NCBI GenBank assembly: GCA_010356995.1
Contig: ML996701.1
Span: 736,963-800,962, forward strand
DNA from: Trichodelitschia bisporula
Lineage: Eukaryota > Ascomycota > Dothideomycetes > Phaeotrichales > Phaeotrichaceae
Length of the DNA: 64,000 nt
Direction of reading: 5' to 3'
Shown here one piece after another: positions 34,295 to 42,992 of the stretch. Under the pieces are notes generated by a model. That model was not told where the DNA came from, did not search any database, and saw only the letters and a list, made by a program, of their open reading frames with translations. Within the stretch, counting starts at the first letter, position 1, and every line of letters begins with the position of its first letter. The position numbers were made by a program, and so were the translations under genes.

Positions 34295-34386
34295 GCGTTG
34301 GTGGTTTAGTGGTAAAATCCGTCGTTGCCATCCGAAGCAATTCGGGATGATTCGACGGGCCCCGGGTTCGATTCCCGGCCGACGCA
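34295..34386 (+). tRNA. tRNA-Gly (anticodon GCC) with a 21-nt intron
   Basis: Acceptor stem GCGTTGG (34295-34301) pairs with CCGACGC (34379-34385), discriminator A34386. The anticodon loop TTGCCAT has GCC at 34327-34329, and the intron 34331-34351 lies one base 3' of it. The T arm is CCGGG-TTCGATT-CCCGG. A box TGGTTTAGTGG and B box GGTTCGATTCC are intact, and a TCTTTT follows as probable Pol III terminator. Confidence 0.95.
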
Positions 34387-34562
34387 TTCTTTTGCCTTTT
34401 TGCTCCATTCGACGGCCCCTCAGGGCGTGCGTAGTGTACAAGCGTAGACATAAGGCAGAGGCGTTCCGATGTCAGAAAGGAGCACTGATGTAATGTGCTC
34501 ACGATGGAAGGAAGGAGCATTGGTGGATACTTGGCAACATCATATATTTTAGTATCGAGCTT

Positions 34563-34598
<36 letters not shown>

Positions 34599-35078
34599 CT
34601 TTGACTTCTATTGGACTCTTCACTGTCGCCATTGCGCATGTCAAGCCTTTCGTCCAGGTGTGTGGGTCGGCTCGGTTGATGAACACAGAAGGCCTGCCGC
34701 TGTGCTGCTTCTCGGCCCGGGAAACCGCAACGGCTGTCCGCAATCCGCATGGTGATGGAATTACCGGTTGACGGTACCGCCGTTGGGTCGGCCGCACTTG
34801 TTGTTGGGCTTGGGAACGCAGCAAGTGAGTGTCAGAAACGTTCTACGATATGGATCCTCCTGAAGTTCAGGTGCCGTCTTTGGCACCGGCCACGATTGGA
34901 TGCCGCGTTTGTCCAACTCAATGGAGGTTGCAGATCTCGTGACACCGTCTCGCGCGACGCGCTTCCTTTTGCGGGGCGCATTTGCCTGTCACCGCCTGTA
35001 GCACATTCCATCTTCATCGACGACCCACCACTTCTCCACCTGCTGACCTTTTCCTTCACAATCTAGCATGTGCATTCA
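34387..35078. other. Intergenic region downstream of tRNA-Gly
   Basis: Contains a (CT)n microsatellite at 34566-34591 and otherwise no supported feature. The right end is the leader of the gene starting at 35079, and a TAG at 35064-35066 could be the acceptor of a 5'-UTR intron. Confidence 0.5.
34566..34591. repeat. (CT)n dinucleotide microsatellite
   Basis: Thirteen consecutive CT units, followed by a further short pyrimidine run. Confidence 0.9.
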
Positions 35079-36873
35079 ATGATGACGTCCGACCTGGACA
35101 CGCAAGTCAAGGTACATGCCCCGCTTCTTCCCGCCTCCGTAAGCACTCCGGGTAAGGTTAATGGTGCTGGAGATGGGAGAGTCTCCATACAAAACTAACG
35201 GGACAGACTCTCGTCGCCCGCGCCGTCTGCTCCGTCCCTTTCCCCAACACCCCTTCCAACCCTCCAAGAACAACTCTCGAGCGTCTGCGCCAGCAACTCG
35301 AAATCGCAGAGCGTACGCATTTGGAAGTCCGGCACGCGCTCCCCCCTCATCTCTCCTCCCTAGGCTAACCTCCTAAAGCCAAAACATAGTAACCCTCTCC
35401 CTAGCCGCTCCCCCCCTCGCCGAAAACCCCGCCGATGCATCCCACTACCCGACCCGCGACGCAAGTGCAATGCAAAACATCCTCCTCATCGCAGGGCTAA
35501 ACACACCCTTCCGCTCCTCCAAGCCCGGCACCCCGACCACACCCATCGGCGGCAGCGGGCCAGGCACATCCTACTTTTCCCCCTCCGCGCCCGGCACTGC
35601 CTCAACTCCCACAATATCTCAAGGTCGGAAACCCTACTACGCCCCCAAAGCCCCAGGGGAGGCGTACTTCCACCCCCCGCCTCCGCACCAGAAGTCTCCA
35701 CTCCCGAGCGTAATGACCGACGCGGTCGTGGTCGTCCGCGCGTTGGACACGTATAATAGACATGCGGCGGTTGGGCTCCAGTCGTTGAAGAAACGCATCG
35801 AGGCGGAGAAGGCGCGAGAGAGGCACAAAGGCGCCGGTCATGCGAGAGGCAACCGGCGGCGTGTCAGCGCTGGGGCCATTGGGAGGACGCCCAGGGCGGG
35901 CATGGCGAGGAGGACGGTGAGTGCTGCTGGGCCTACTTCTGTGCCCCCGCCACCCCCTCCCCATCCCTCTCCCGGTTCCCCGCGCCTACGCAGAACGGAT
36001 CCCTTGCCCGACACATTTTCTCGCCATGCCAAAGCTGACGAGCCTCCGCCGCCGCCGGCAGCGGCGGCGGAGGATCGGACTGAGCTGCCGCTTGATCCGC
36101 GTGCCGTTTTGCCCGTGGGTTTAGACCCGCGGATGAATTCGGCGCGGGCGGCAATGCTTCGGGGGGCGAGTCCGACTGACGAAGAGGATATGCAGCTCGA
36201 TGAGCCGCGCAGGTTGGGGATTTCGCAGCCTGAGGAGTGGTGGGAGGCGAGGCCGAGAAGGGACGCGGAGCGGGATGTGGAGGCGAGGCCGAGAGCGGAC
36301 GTTGAATGGGATGTGGACTGCTTGATTGAGAAGCAGAAAAAGGCGGTGAGCAAGCAGCATGAGAAATGGAAGAAGGAGGAGGAGAGGAGGGAGAGGAGTG
36401 GCAAGGAGAGTGGGGAAGTTTCGGAGGTGGACGGGATGGAGGGCGTGGAGATGACGGGCCCGGCGGTGCCGGTGGTGCCAGAGAGCGTGGAGATGACGGG
36501 CCCGGCGGTGCCGGTGGTGCCAGAGAGCGTGGAGATGGCGGGCTCGCCGGTGCCGGAGGGCGTGGAGATGACGGGCATGGCGGGGTCGGCGGTGCCGGCT
36601 TTTCGGTCGGTGGAGCTGTCGGCGGAGCGCCCTTCGAGTAGGGAGAAGGAGAAGAGTCCGGGGAAGGGGAGTCCGGGGAAGGGGAAGAGGAGTCCCGGGA
36701 AGGGGAGTGGGAGTCCCGGGAAGGAGAGCGGGAGTCCCGGGAAGAAGACCGAGGAGAGTCCGGGGAGGAAGTTGAATGGAGAGAGGGAGGTCAAGGCGGG
36801 CGGTAGTGTGGCGTTTATTGATCGGGGACGAGATCCGAGGCTGCGGCACTATATGGGGGGTGGGTGTTTGTAA
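35079..36873 (+). CDS. Unrecognised disordered protein with N-terminal helical segment and internal repeats
   Basis: Three exons, 35079-35111, 35207-35312 and 35390-36873 (introns 95 and 77 nt); 540 aa. Joining the exons gives MMTSDLDTQVKTLVARAVCS, then an amphipathic helix LERLRQQLEIAELTLSLA, then ASAMQNILLIAGLNTPFR. Residues of about 110-200 are Pro/Gly/Ser-rich with one short helical block (TDAVVVVRALDTYNRHAAVG). The C-terminal half is charged, contains a 14-residue duplication (VEMTGPAVPVVPES, see the repeat entry) and a basic SPGK-rich tail (SPGKGSPGKGKRSPGKGSGS) recalling linker-histone or SPKK-type DNA-binding tails. A frame end near DRGRDPRLRHYMGG resembles the termini of some RNA- or chromatin-associated proteins. 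I do not recognise the family and assign no function. It is convergent with the acyl-CoA-binding protein gene, 241 bp apart. Confidence 0.75.
36445..36543 (+). repeat. 42-bp coding minisatellite
   Basis: Units at 36445-36486 and 36487-36528 are identical 42-mers encoding VEMTGPAVPVVPES. A third partial unit at 36529 and a shortened fourth at 36562 are diverged. The identity of the first two copies points to a recent duplication. Confidence 0.92.
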
Positions 36874-37114
36874 CGGGTATTGGTAACATGGTACTGGTGG
36901 GATGGAAGGGTTCACGAGCGACGCTTTCGGGTAGCGTTGGAAACGCTTCAATCGCGCCCGGCCGCAGGAGGGCCGGGGCACTACATACAGTACAACCAGC
37001 CGTCTACCTACGTGACCCCCATATCCGCTCCCGCGGAACCAAAAAGCGCCAATCCCGCCGCCCAAGAACTATGCCATACAAGTCGCCTCCAAAAGCCGTC
37101 ACACATAACGATAA

Positions 37115-38175
37115 TCACAAGTCCCCCACTCTCTTCACCGCGATCCGATCCCCCAGCAGCACACGCACCGCATCCTTCACCCGCCCCCCACCCCTCCGCC
37201 TCACCCACCCCCAGAATAATAACAACACGAGCAAATCAACAGCAACATGCCGCACCACCGCCCCTAACACCCCGCCCACCCACCGCACAACCCGAAACCG
37301 CACACTCCCCAGCACCCGCGCGCTCTCAAGCTGCTCCCGCAGCGCCGCGACTTCGGCCGTCATGCGCACCAGCGCGTCCTCCACGCGCCGCCGCCACCGC
37401 CCGTCGGACGCATTACTCTTCCTGCGCGTGAGCTTCGAGCTCTCCGGCGCGCCGTCCGAGCCCCTACTCTCCGGGTGCGGCGCCTCCTGCGCGGCTTGGC
37501 TGTCGGGCGCGTCGACGAATTCGTCTTCCTCTTCTTCGTCTCGCCGTCCAGAGTCGTCTCTCCGTCCGGAGTCGTCCCTCCGTCCGGAGAGCATGGGTTG
37601 GGGCGGCGTGTACGCAGGCGGCGGGCCCGTGAGGGGCAGGATGGGGGAGGATCCCGGCGAGGGGGAGGGCGAAGAAGGTACGTTTGATTTGACCTGGTCC
37701 CAGACGAATTCGAGTTCGGCGACGAGTTCGCGCGCGTCGGGGCTGTGCGCTGCGTAGCGCGTCATGGTGCTGATGAGGGTGGTTATGTACCGCCGCTTGG
37801 CCTCTGTCCGAGAAAGTCCAGCCTGAGAACTCCACGCATCCCTGGCACCGCATTTTAGCCTTTTATACGAGAGGTTTTTGGGAGGGGAGGAGGCGCACCA
37901 CTTTTCGCGCGCCTGCCGCGAGCCCTCGTCGTCCCCCACCGGCCGCTCCATTATCCCCGCGACGTCGCCTTCCATGGACTGCTTGTACAGGCCGTAGAGG
38001 GAGAGGCGCACGGCGGCCGGGGGTTTGGTGGCGCCGGTGCGGATTTTGTTTACTGTGTTTAGGGCGTGGGAGAAGACGCGGTCTGTTTGAGGGGGTTGTT
38101 AGTGGGATACAAGGTGGGAGGATGAGGATGCGACGATGCGCGGTGATGGGGTGGCGGACCGACTGAGTCTGACAT
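37115..38175 (-). CDS. Membrane-anchored acyl-CoA-binding protein (ACBD5/Atg37 type)
   Basis: Three exons: a 16-nt first exon 38175-38160 (MSDSV plus one base), 38082-37899 and 37841-37115; introns 77 and 57 nt; 308 aa. Splicing yields MSDSVDRVFSHALNTVNK, then IRTGATKPPAAVRLSLYGLY, KQSMEGDVAG and WDAWSSQAGLSRTEAKRRYI, the full acyl-CoA-binding domain (residues 5-100) with the ligand-contacting Tyr/Lys residues of KQ, KWDAW and EAKRRY. The 57-nt intron keeps the frame open if ignored, adding a false 19-residue insert within the KW-DAW motif. An acidic, Ser-rich linker with a GRRDDS repeat, a short coiled coil (EDALVRMTAEVAALREQLES) and a C-terminal TM helix (HVAVDLLVLLLFWGWV) follow. This is the layout of peroxisomal ACBD5/Atg37, which acts in peroxisome contacts and pexophagy; location here is inferred. 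Confidence 0.88.
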
Positions 38176-38639
38176 GCTGGGCGAGAGCGGGGGCGCGCAT
38201 GCGCTGCGTGCGCTGGGCGTGGTGGGAGTGCTGTACGGGTCTGGAAGGTGTGGTGGATGTTGTTGTGCGTGGGCATGGTTGTGATGCGACGACGTGGTGA
38301 GGTTCAGCACTGGCGCATGGGTCGCCGGGTCGGTCCTCGGCTGACGGCGTTGCGGCCGGGAAGGGACACGCGATAGGCTGCGCCGGGCGGCGAGGGAGTA
38401 CCGAAGGGATAAGCGGGGGATGGGGAGGGATTGGGTGGGTTTACTTGTGCTTATGGTTTATGGTACTCGTGCTATTTATCCGTTTTGAGGGGGGAGTAAA
38501 GTGTCTACTTGGTTCAGGGGCGGGTGTTGTCCGCGGGATATGGTTCGGCGATCTTGACATGTGAAGCTTCTGTGCATTGACTTTTCGGATGCGGACTCCA
38601 GTCCGTGACCCTAACCCTCACTACCGTACATGCGACGCG
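38176..38639. other. Intergenic region between the acyl-CoA-binding and SDR genes
   Basis: Holds the promoter and leader of the minus-strand acyl-CoA-binding protein gene (G-rich on the plus strand up to about 38510) and the 3' flank of the SDR gene. No other feature was seen. Confidence 0.55.
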
Positions 38640-39653
38640 TCAAAAGTCTTGCAGTGGACAGCCGTCCAAGCTGGCTCCCATCTTCTCTCGCACAACATCC
38701 CGCGTTAACTTCATCAGTCGCTCGCCCAGTTCCTCGTCGTTCGCCATGTCGCTCCCCTTCTCCACGATCGCGGGCGAGCAGATGTATTCGCCCGACCTCT
38801 CCGCCCGCGTTGCCGCGTACATCGCACTTACAGCACCCTCGAACTGATCCTTCTTGAACGGCGCATAAACCATTGCATACCCTCCAAGCGGGTATCCATC
38901 CAGTATGTGCTCATAGCTCTGCCGCGTGTCCACGATGCCCGGATGCGTCGCGTTGACCAGGATGCGCGGATACTTCTCCCTCAGATGGCGGCTCAGATAC
39001 TTCGTGTACAGAATCGCCGCCAGCTTAGACCGGCCATACAGCTGATTCGGACTGTACTCGCGATTCAACTCCTCCAGACTCTCCCACCGTACATCCTTCG
39101 GCGCCTGCTCATGCACATTCGACGCCGCATTCACAATCCGCACTACATTCCGCCCCTCCGCCGTGTGCTTCATCAGCGGCAGCAGATGCGACGTGAGCAC
39201 AACATGCCCAAAGTGATTCGTTGCCATGTGCATATCCACCCCATTCGCCAGCTGCCGCGACATAATTCCGCGCCCCGCATTGTTGATCAGGATATCGAGC
39301 CTCCCCGCGTCCTTCGCGATGTCCCGCGCGACCTTCGCCGTCTGCGCCCAGTCCGCGAGATCGCAGCGGATCCAGCGGACGCGCCGCGCGGCCTCGTCGC
39401 CAAGCTCTTTGCGGATGGCGGTATTGGCGCCGTCGGCCGTGTCGCTGTGCCGTGAGAGGACGTAGAGGGCTTCGATGTCTTTGCTCAGCAGCGTGTGTGT
39501 GCATCCGTAGCCGATGCCTTCGGAGCCGCCGGTTACGAGGGCGACTTTGCCTGTCAGAGGGGCAACGGCGGAGAGAGTGAAGTGGGTGCCGCTGGGTGCG
39601 AAGGAGTTGCCGTGAGCAAGGTTTTCGGCGATTGTGCGGCGGATGGTGTTCAT
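38640..39653 (-). CDS. Short-chain dehydrogenase/reductase
   Basis: Single exon, 337 aa. Rossmann motif TGGSEGIG at about residues 41-48 (TGxxxGxG), LADWAQ after strand 4, NNAG at about 124-127, catalytic Ser in VNAASN, and YGRSK as the YxxxK catalytic pair. The sequence NATHPGIVDT follows, as in the WW-oxidoreductase/retinol-dehydrogenase-like SDR group. The tail (YICSPAIVEKGSDMANDEELGERLM) is typical of fungal members of that group. Predicted to be an NAD(P)H-dependent oxidoreductase; the substrate is unknown. It is transcribed in the same direction as the STAND-like gene upstream (156 bp between them) but the two show no functional link. Confidence 0.92.
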   Translation of the reverse strand: MNTIRRTIAENLAHGNSFAPSGTHFTLSAVAPLTGKVALVTGGSEGIGYGCTHTLLSKDIEALYVLSRHSDTADGANTAIRKELGDEAARRVRWIRCDLADWAQTAKVARDIAKDAGRLDILINNAGRGIMSRQLANGVDMHMATNHFGHVVLTSHLLPLMKHTAEGRNVVRIVNAASNVHEQAPKDVRWESLEELNREYSPNQLYGRSKLAAILYTKYLSRHLREKYPRILVNATHPGIVDTRQSYEHILDGYPLGGYAMVYAPFKKDQFEGAVSAMYAATRAERSGEYICSPAIVEKGSDMANDEELGERLMKLTRDVVREKMGASLDGCPLQDF

Positions 39654-39809
39654 GCTGGTGTTGATGGGAGTTGTTTGACAATTGTTTGGTGGTCATGGTG
39701 GTGAGGTGGGGGATGACATCACCATGATGGCGGCAAGGTCGCGACTTTCCGTCTCCATCACCACAAAAAGACTATAATTACAACATAGCTAATGCAATAG
39801 GCCAGCCGT

Positions 39810-39831
39810 CTACCACTCCGAACCTGAGTCG

Positions 39832-39867
<36 letters not shown>

Positions 39868-42064
39868 GAACTGCCCTCTGACTTATCCTCGTCCTTCTGC
39901 TCCCGGAACCTCTTAACCGCCGTATCATTCGACTCTTGAAGCATGAGCATGTTCAAGCCGTACTTCCCGCCGTCGACAAAGTGTGGTAGGTACAGTTGCA
40001 GGTCCGTATGGTCCTTCAGCGGGCAGCCGGGTAGTGGATCCGTAATGAGCACCTTCAGGACGACACTAGTTTCTGATGCCGCTTGAATGATGCGCTGCAC
40101 TAACTTGACAGAGTCGGCATCACTCCCAAATACCCGCGAAAACGACTCCAAGAGAATGAACATCGTCTCTTTGTCCGGTAGCAGGCCGAGCAGCCGGCCA
40201 AAGAGTGCTATGCCGTGCTTGAACGTCTCCCGGCTCCGCTTGCTCCACTTGGCGTCGCTGAGGAATCCAAGATGGACGGTTGGCCGATGCTTTTCTATGA
40301 ATGCCAGCAGCTGACCATTGAGACTCCTTAGAATGGCTATCGGGCCCGCATCCTCGTCCGTGCAAGACAAGTTCGTCCTCAGCCCGCAGAAGAAAGACAG
40401 CACCGGCGACTTGGCCCCTCTGCCGAGCGACTCCGCTAGCATAGCCACGGTGAAAGACATGGCATTTTTCAGGTCCGACGGAGGATCCTCTGGTTCAATC
40501 ACCATGACGCAGCCGTCAGTCCGCGTCACCCATTCGAACATCTCCTGTGAGTTCATGATCCACTGCGCCTTGTCTTTCTCTCCCAGGCTGAGGTTCTCCA
40601 TGCCGTCGAGACACTCCTTTATATCATCTGCGGGGTCGGGGTTGAAGTCGCCTAAGCCATCGATCCATTCGGAGACTATCTCCGTGTTATCTTCTACGGC
40701 GAATACGGAGCCGCTCGTGGCGCTTTCGATCGTTCGCTGGCGTTTCAGTCCAGAGAATACGTTCTCTCGTGCTCGATCGATGTCCACTGCTGGTGTTAGT
40801 CGCAGCCAATATTCCACCGCGTCACTTGCCTGTCCCGTCTACGGGATTGAAGGATGGATTCCCCGCCAGGAACTGATAGAACCCAGTATATACTTCCGCG
40901 TGCAGCTGCTCAAGGAATTTCTGATCACGGTGATCTAAGTACTTCTGGAGATTTTCCGCGATCAGCTTCATGCCTCCCTCGTTGCTTTCCTTCATTGCTG
41001 GGACCGTCAGTAACCTTAAAGCTCAAGAGAACCAACGACCTCACCTTCAAGTGACGCAGCGAGATTGACGACTATATCCTTGACTTGCTGCCCGTTCTCC
41101 TCGATCCTGCCCATTCGCATCTGGGCGCAGATGTTGACTTGCTCCTGGAACTCGGCTATGCTTGTGTCCAATCCAGCCAAGGCTTCTGTTATGGTGCCAT
41201 TGTTCTTGAACTTGGACTTGAAATTCTCGCCCATGTTCATGGACAGCTTGTCGACGATGCGCTCGAGGACTACGAATATAGAGAGGAACACGGAATCGGC
41301 AGCGTATTTGAGCTTCTTTGACTGGACATGCACGCTGGATAGCTGCTGGACGGTGTTCAGCTTTCGCGGGATGTCGGCTAGGGCGCTCTGGATCTCCTTC
41401 CGCATGTTTTCGTGGTTTTCGATGCCCTGGTGAGTTAGATGAGGCCTCACGATTTCATAGCGATTGCCTAGCAATTGGCACCACTCACAGCAAGAATCAC
41501 GGTGAATGCACCGCAGATAATGGACCCGTAGGTGTCGTTTGGCACAAAAGTGAGCAAAGTCGACAGCGTCGCTTTGTGCTTCGCAGTAGCCCTGAAGCAC
41601 TTGCGGATAATGCGCATGGCTCCCTTTGTGCTATCCGATCCCTCCTTTCTCTCCTGAATCTTGGTTGCAATGGCGATGACATCCTCAATCTTGTAGTCCT
41701 TCGGATCTTTGATTTCGATGTTGAGCTTCTTATCCAGCTTCCGTTTCCTGAGCGTCTGGATGAAGCTGTTCAGCGTCTCCTGGAACACCTTCATCTGGGC
41801 CTCAGATTCCGCGTAATAGTCTTCACTGCGCGCGTCAGAAGGAGCTTCATTCGATCTTCAGAGCAAAGCCTACGTAGGAACCTCCGCCCGCGGCACAAAT
41901 TTGTCTAGTTCCTCTACAAACTCCAAATTCGCACTCGAGGCCGCAGCCGGCCCCGCCACCTGCGCGACGATGGTTTCCCCACCACGCAACTCAACGTATT
42001 CGGCTACGGTATTCGTGAGCACCCGTGGGCGCATCACCAGCGGCTGCTCCTGCACTTGCGCCAT
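39810..42064 (-). CDS. Fungal STAND/NLR-like N-terminal protein (DUF7708-type), no recognisable P-loop
   Basis: Five exons: 42064-41874, 41825-41489, 41426-41045, 40997-40830 and 40789-39810; introns 48, 62, 47 and 40 nt, the last a GC-AG intron (donor AG|GCAAGT). All phases agree and the total is 685 aa. The middle part is helical: FQETLNSFIQTLRKRKLDKK, KDPKDYKIEDVIAIATKIQE, IIRKCFRATAKHKATLSTLL, TFVPNDTYGSIICGAFTVIL and NHENMRKEIQSALADIPRKL. This is the pattern of the N-terminal domain (DUF7708-like) found in fungal NACHT/ankyrin-type proteins. Where a NACHT nucleotide-binding region would normally follow, only an NTPase-like remnant is seen (NSQEMFEWVTRTDGCVMVIE, LSFFCGLRTN), with no GxxxxGK(S/T). 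The protein ends in an Asp run encoded by a GAT repeat. Function unknown; related proteins are tied to self/non-self recognition. Confidence 0.8.
39832..39866. repeat. (TCA)n / (GAT)n trinucleotide repeat encoding poly-Asp
   Basis: About twelve units, read on the minus strand as an uninterrupted Asp tract close to the C-terminus of the STAND-like protein. Length is likely variable between strains. Confidence 0.92.
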
Positions 42065-42992
42065 GATGGTATCGCACTACAAGTGAGCGAGAGAAGCGAA
42101 CCAGTGTAGACGTTTCTTCGACGTTCGTGGTTCAGAGGATCGTCTGCAGCCTTCGGTCGTAGAGCCGCAGCACCAGGTTCGAGCACTGCCCCGCCCCCGC
42201 TCGTAGCCTTGCTGCCTCTCCCCATGTCTGAGGCTGAAGTAAATTTCGGGCATGCATGGGGTTGGGGGCCTAATGCACGCACGGCCCGCGTCTGGCGCCA
42301 TTATGGGCATACGGGCGAGCGAAAACTCGTTCTCTGGCCTGTCATCCGGCCTCACAGGCGTGCGGCGTCCAATCCTCGCTGTCGTGCTGCGGGGCGTCGA
42401 AAGTGTGAACGCCAGCCTTGTGTGAGGCACGAAACACGTTCCGTTGCAGAGTGATGGGCAGGCTCGCAGCTGCAGCTAGGGGTGCGGGTACTTGATTGAT
42501 GTTGATACTGGAGGCCAAGCTTGACCGCCAGGAATGGATGAGTGAGGCAACTGTAAGTTTGGCTGATGGATCATGTAAGGATACTTGACGCCAAGAACGC
42601 CGTCCTAGTTGCAGCGGGGGTTTAGTTGGACGTCTTCGCTTGGGGATGGCGATACGGGCGGTTGGCTAATCAGCGAACCAGGGTTGCGGCTGAACTGCAC
42701 CCACTATCCGGTGCGGGACGAAGCGACCAGACAGCGGGGAGGGATTGCGCCATGGCGGATTGGGCATGGCCGGGGTGCTGAATAGCGTTTGCCCGTTGCT
42801 GTGGTGCGGGGTGGTGTTACTCCGGTCAGTCCAGCACCTACAGCTAGCGGGGGTGGTTGGGGAGGAATCGTACATATTAGCGTAGCCTTGCTGTTTGGGC
42901 GGGGGCGCCAGAAAACTGGTAACTCTTTGTCCAGCTTTCTCGTGAACGCTGAGCGTCGAGAGTTGCATTCTACGAGAGAGTTTTTTATCGAA
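42065..42992. other. Divergent promoter region between the STAND-like and AAA+ ATPase genes
   Basis: 928 bp shared by two divergently transcribed genes. The frame of the ATPase is open upstream to 42789, but the extension has no protein character. No other coding feature was seen. Confidence 0.55.
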
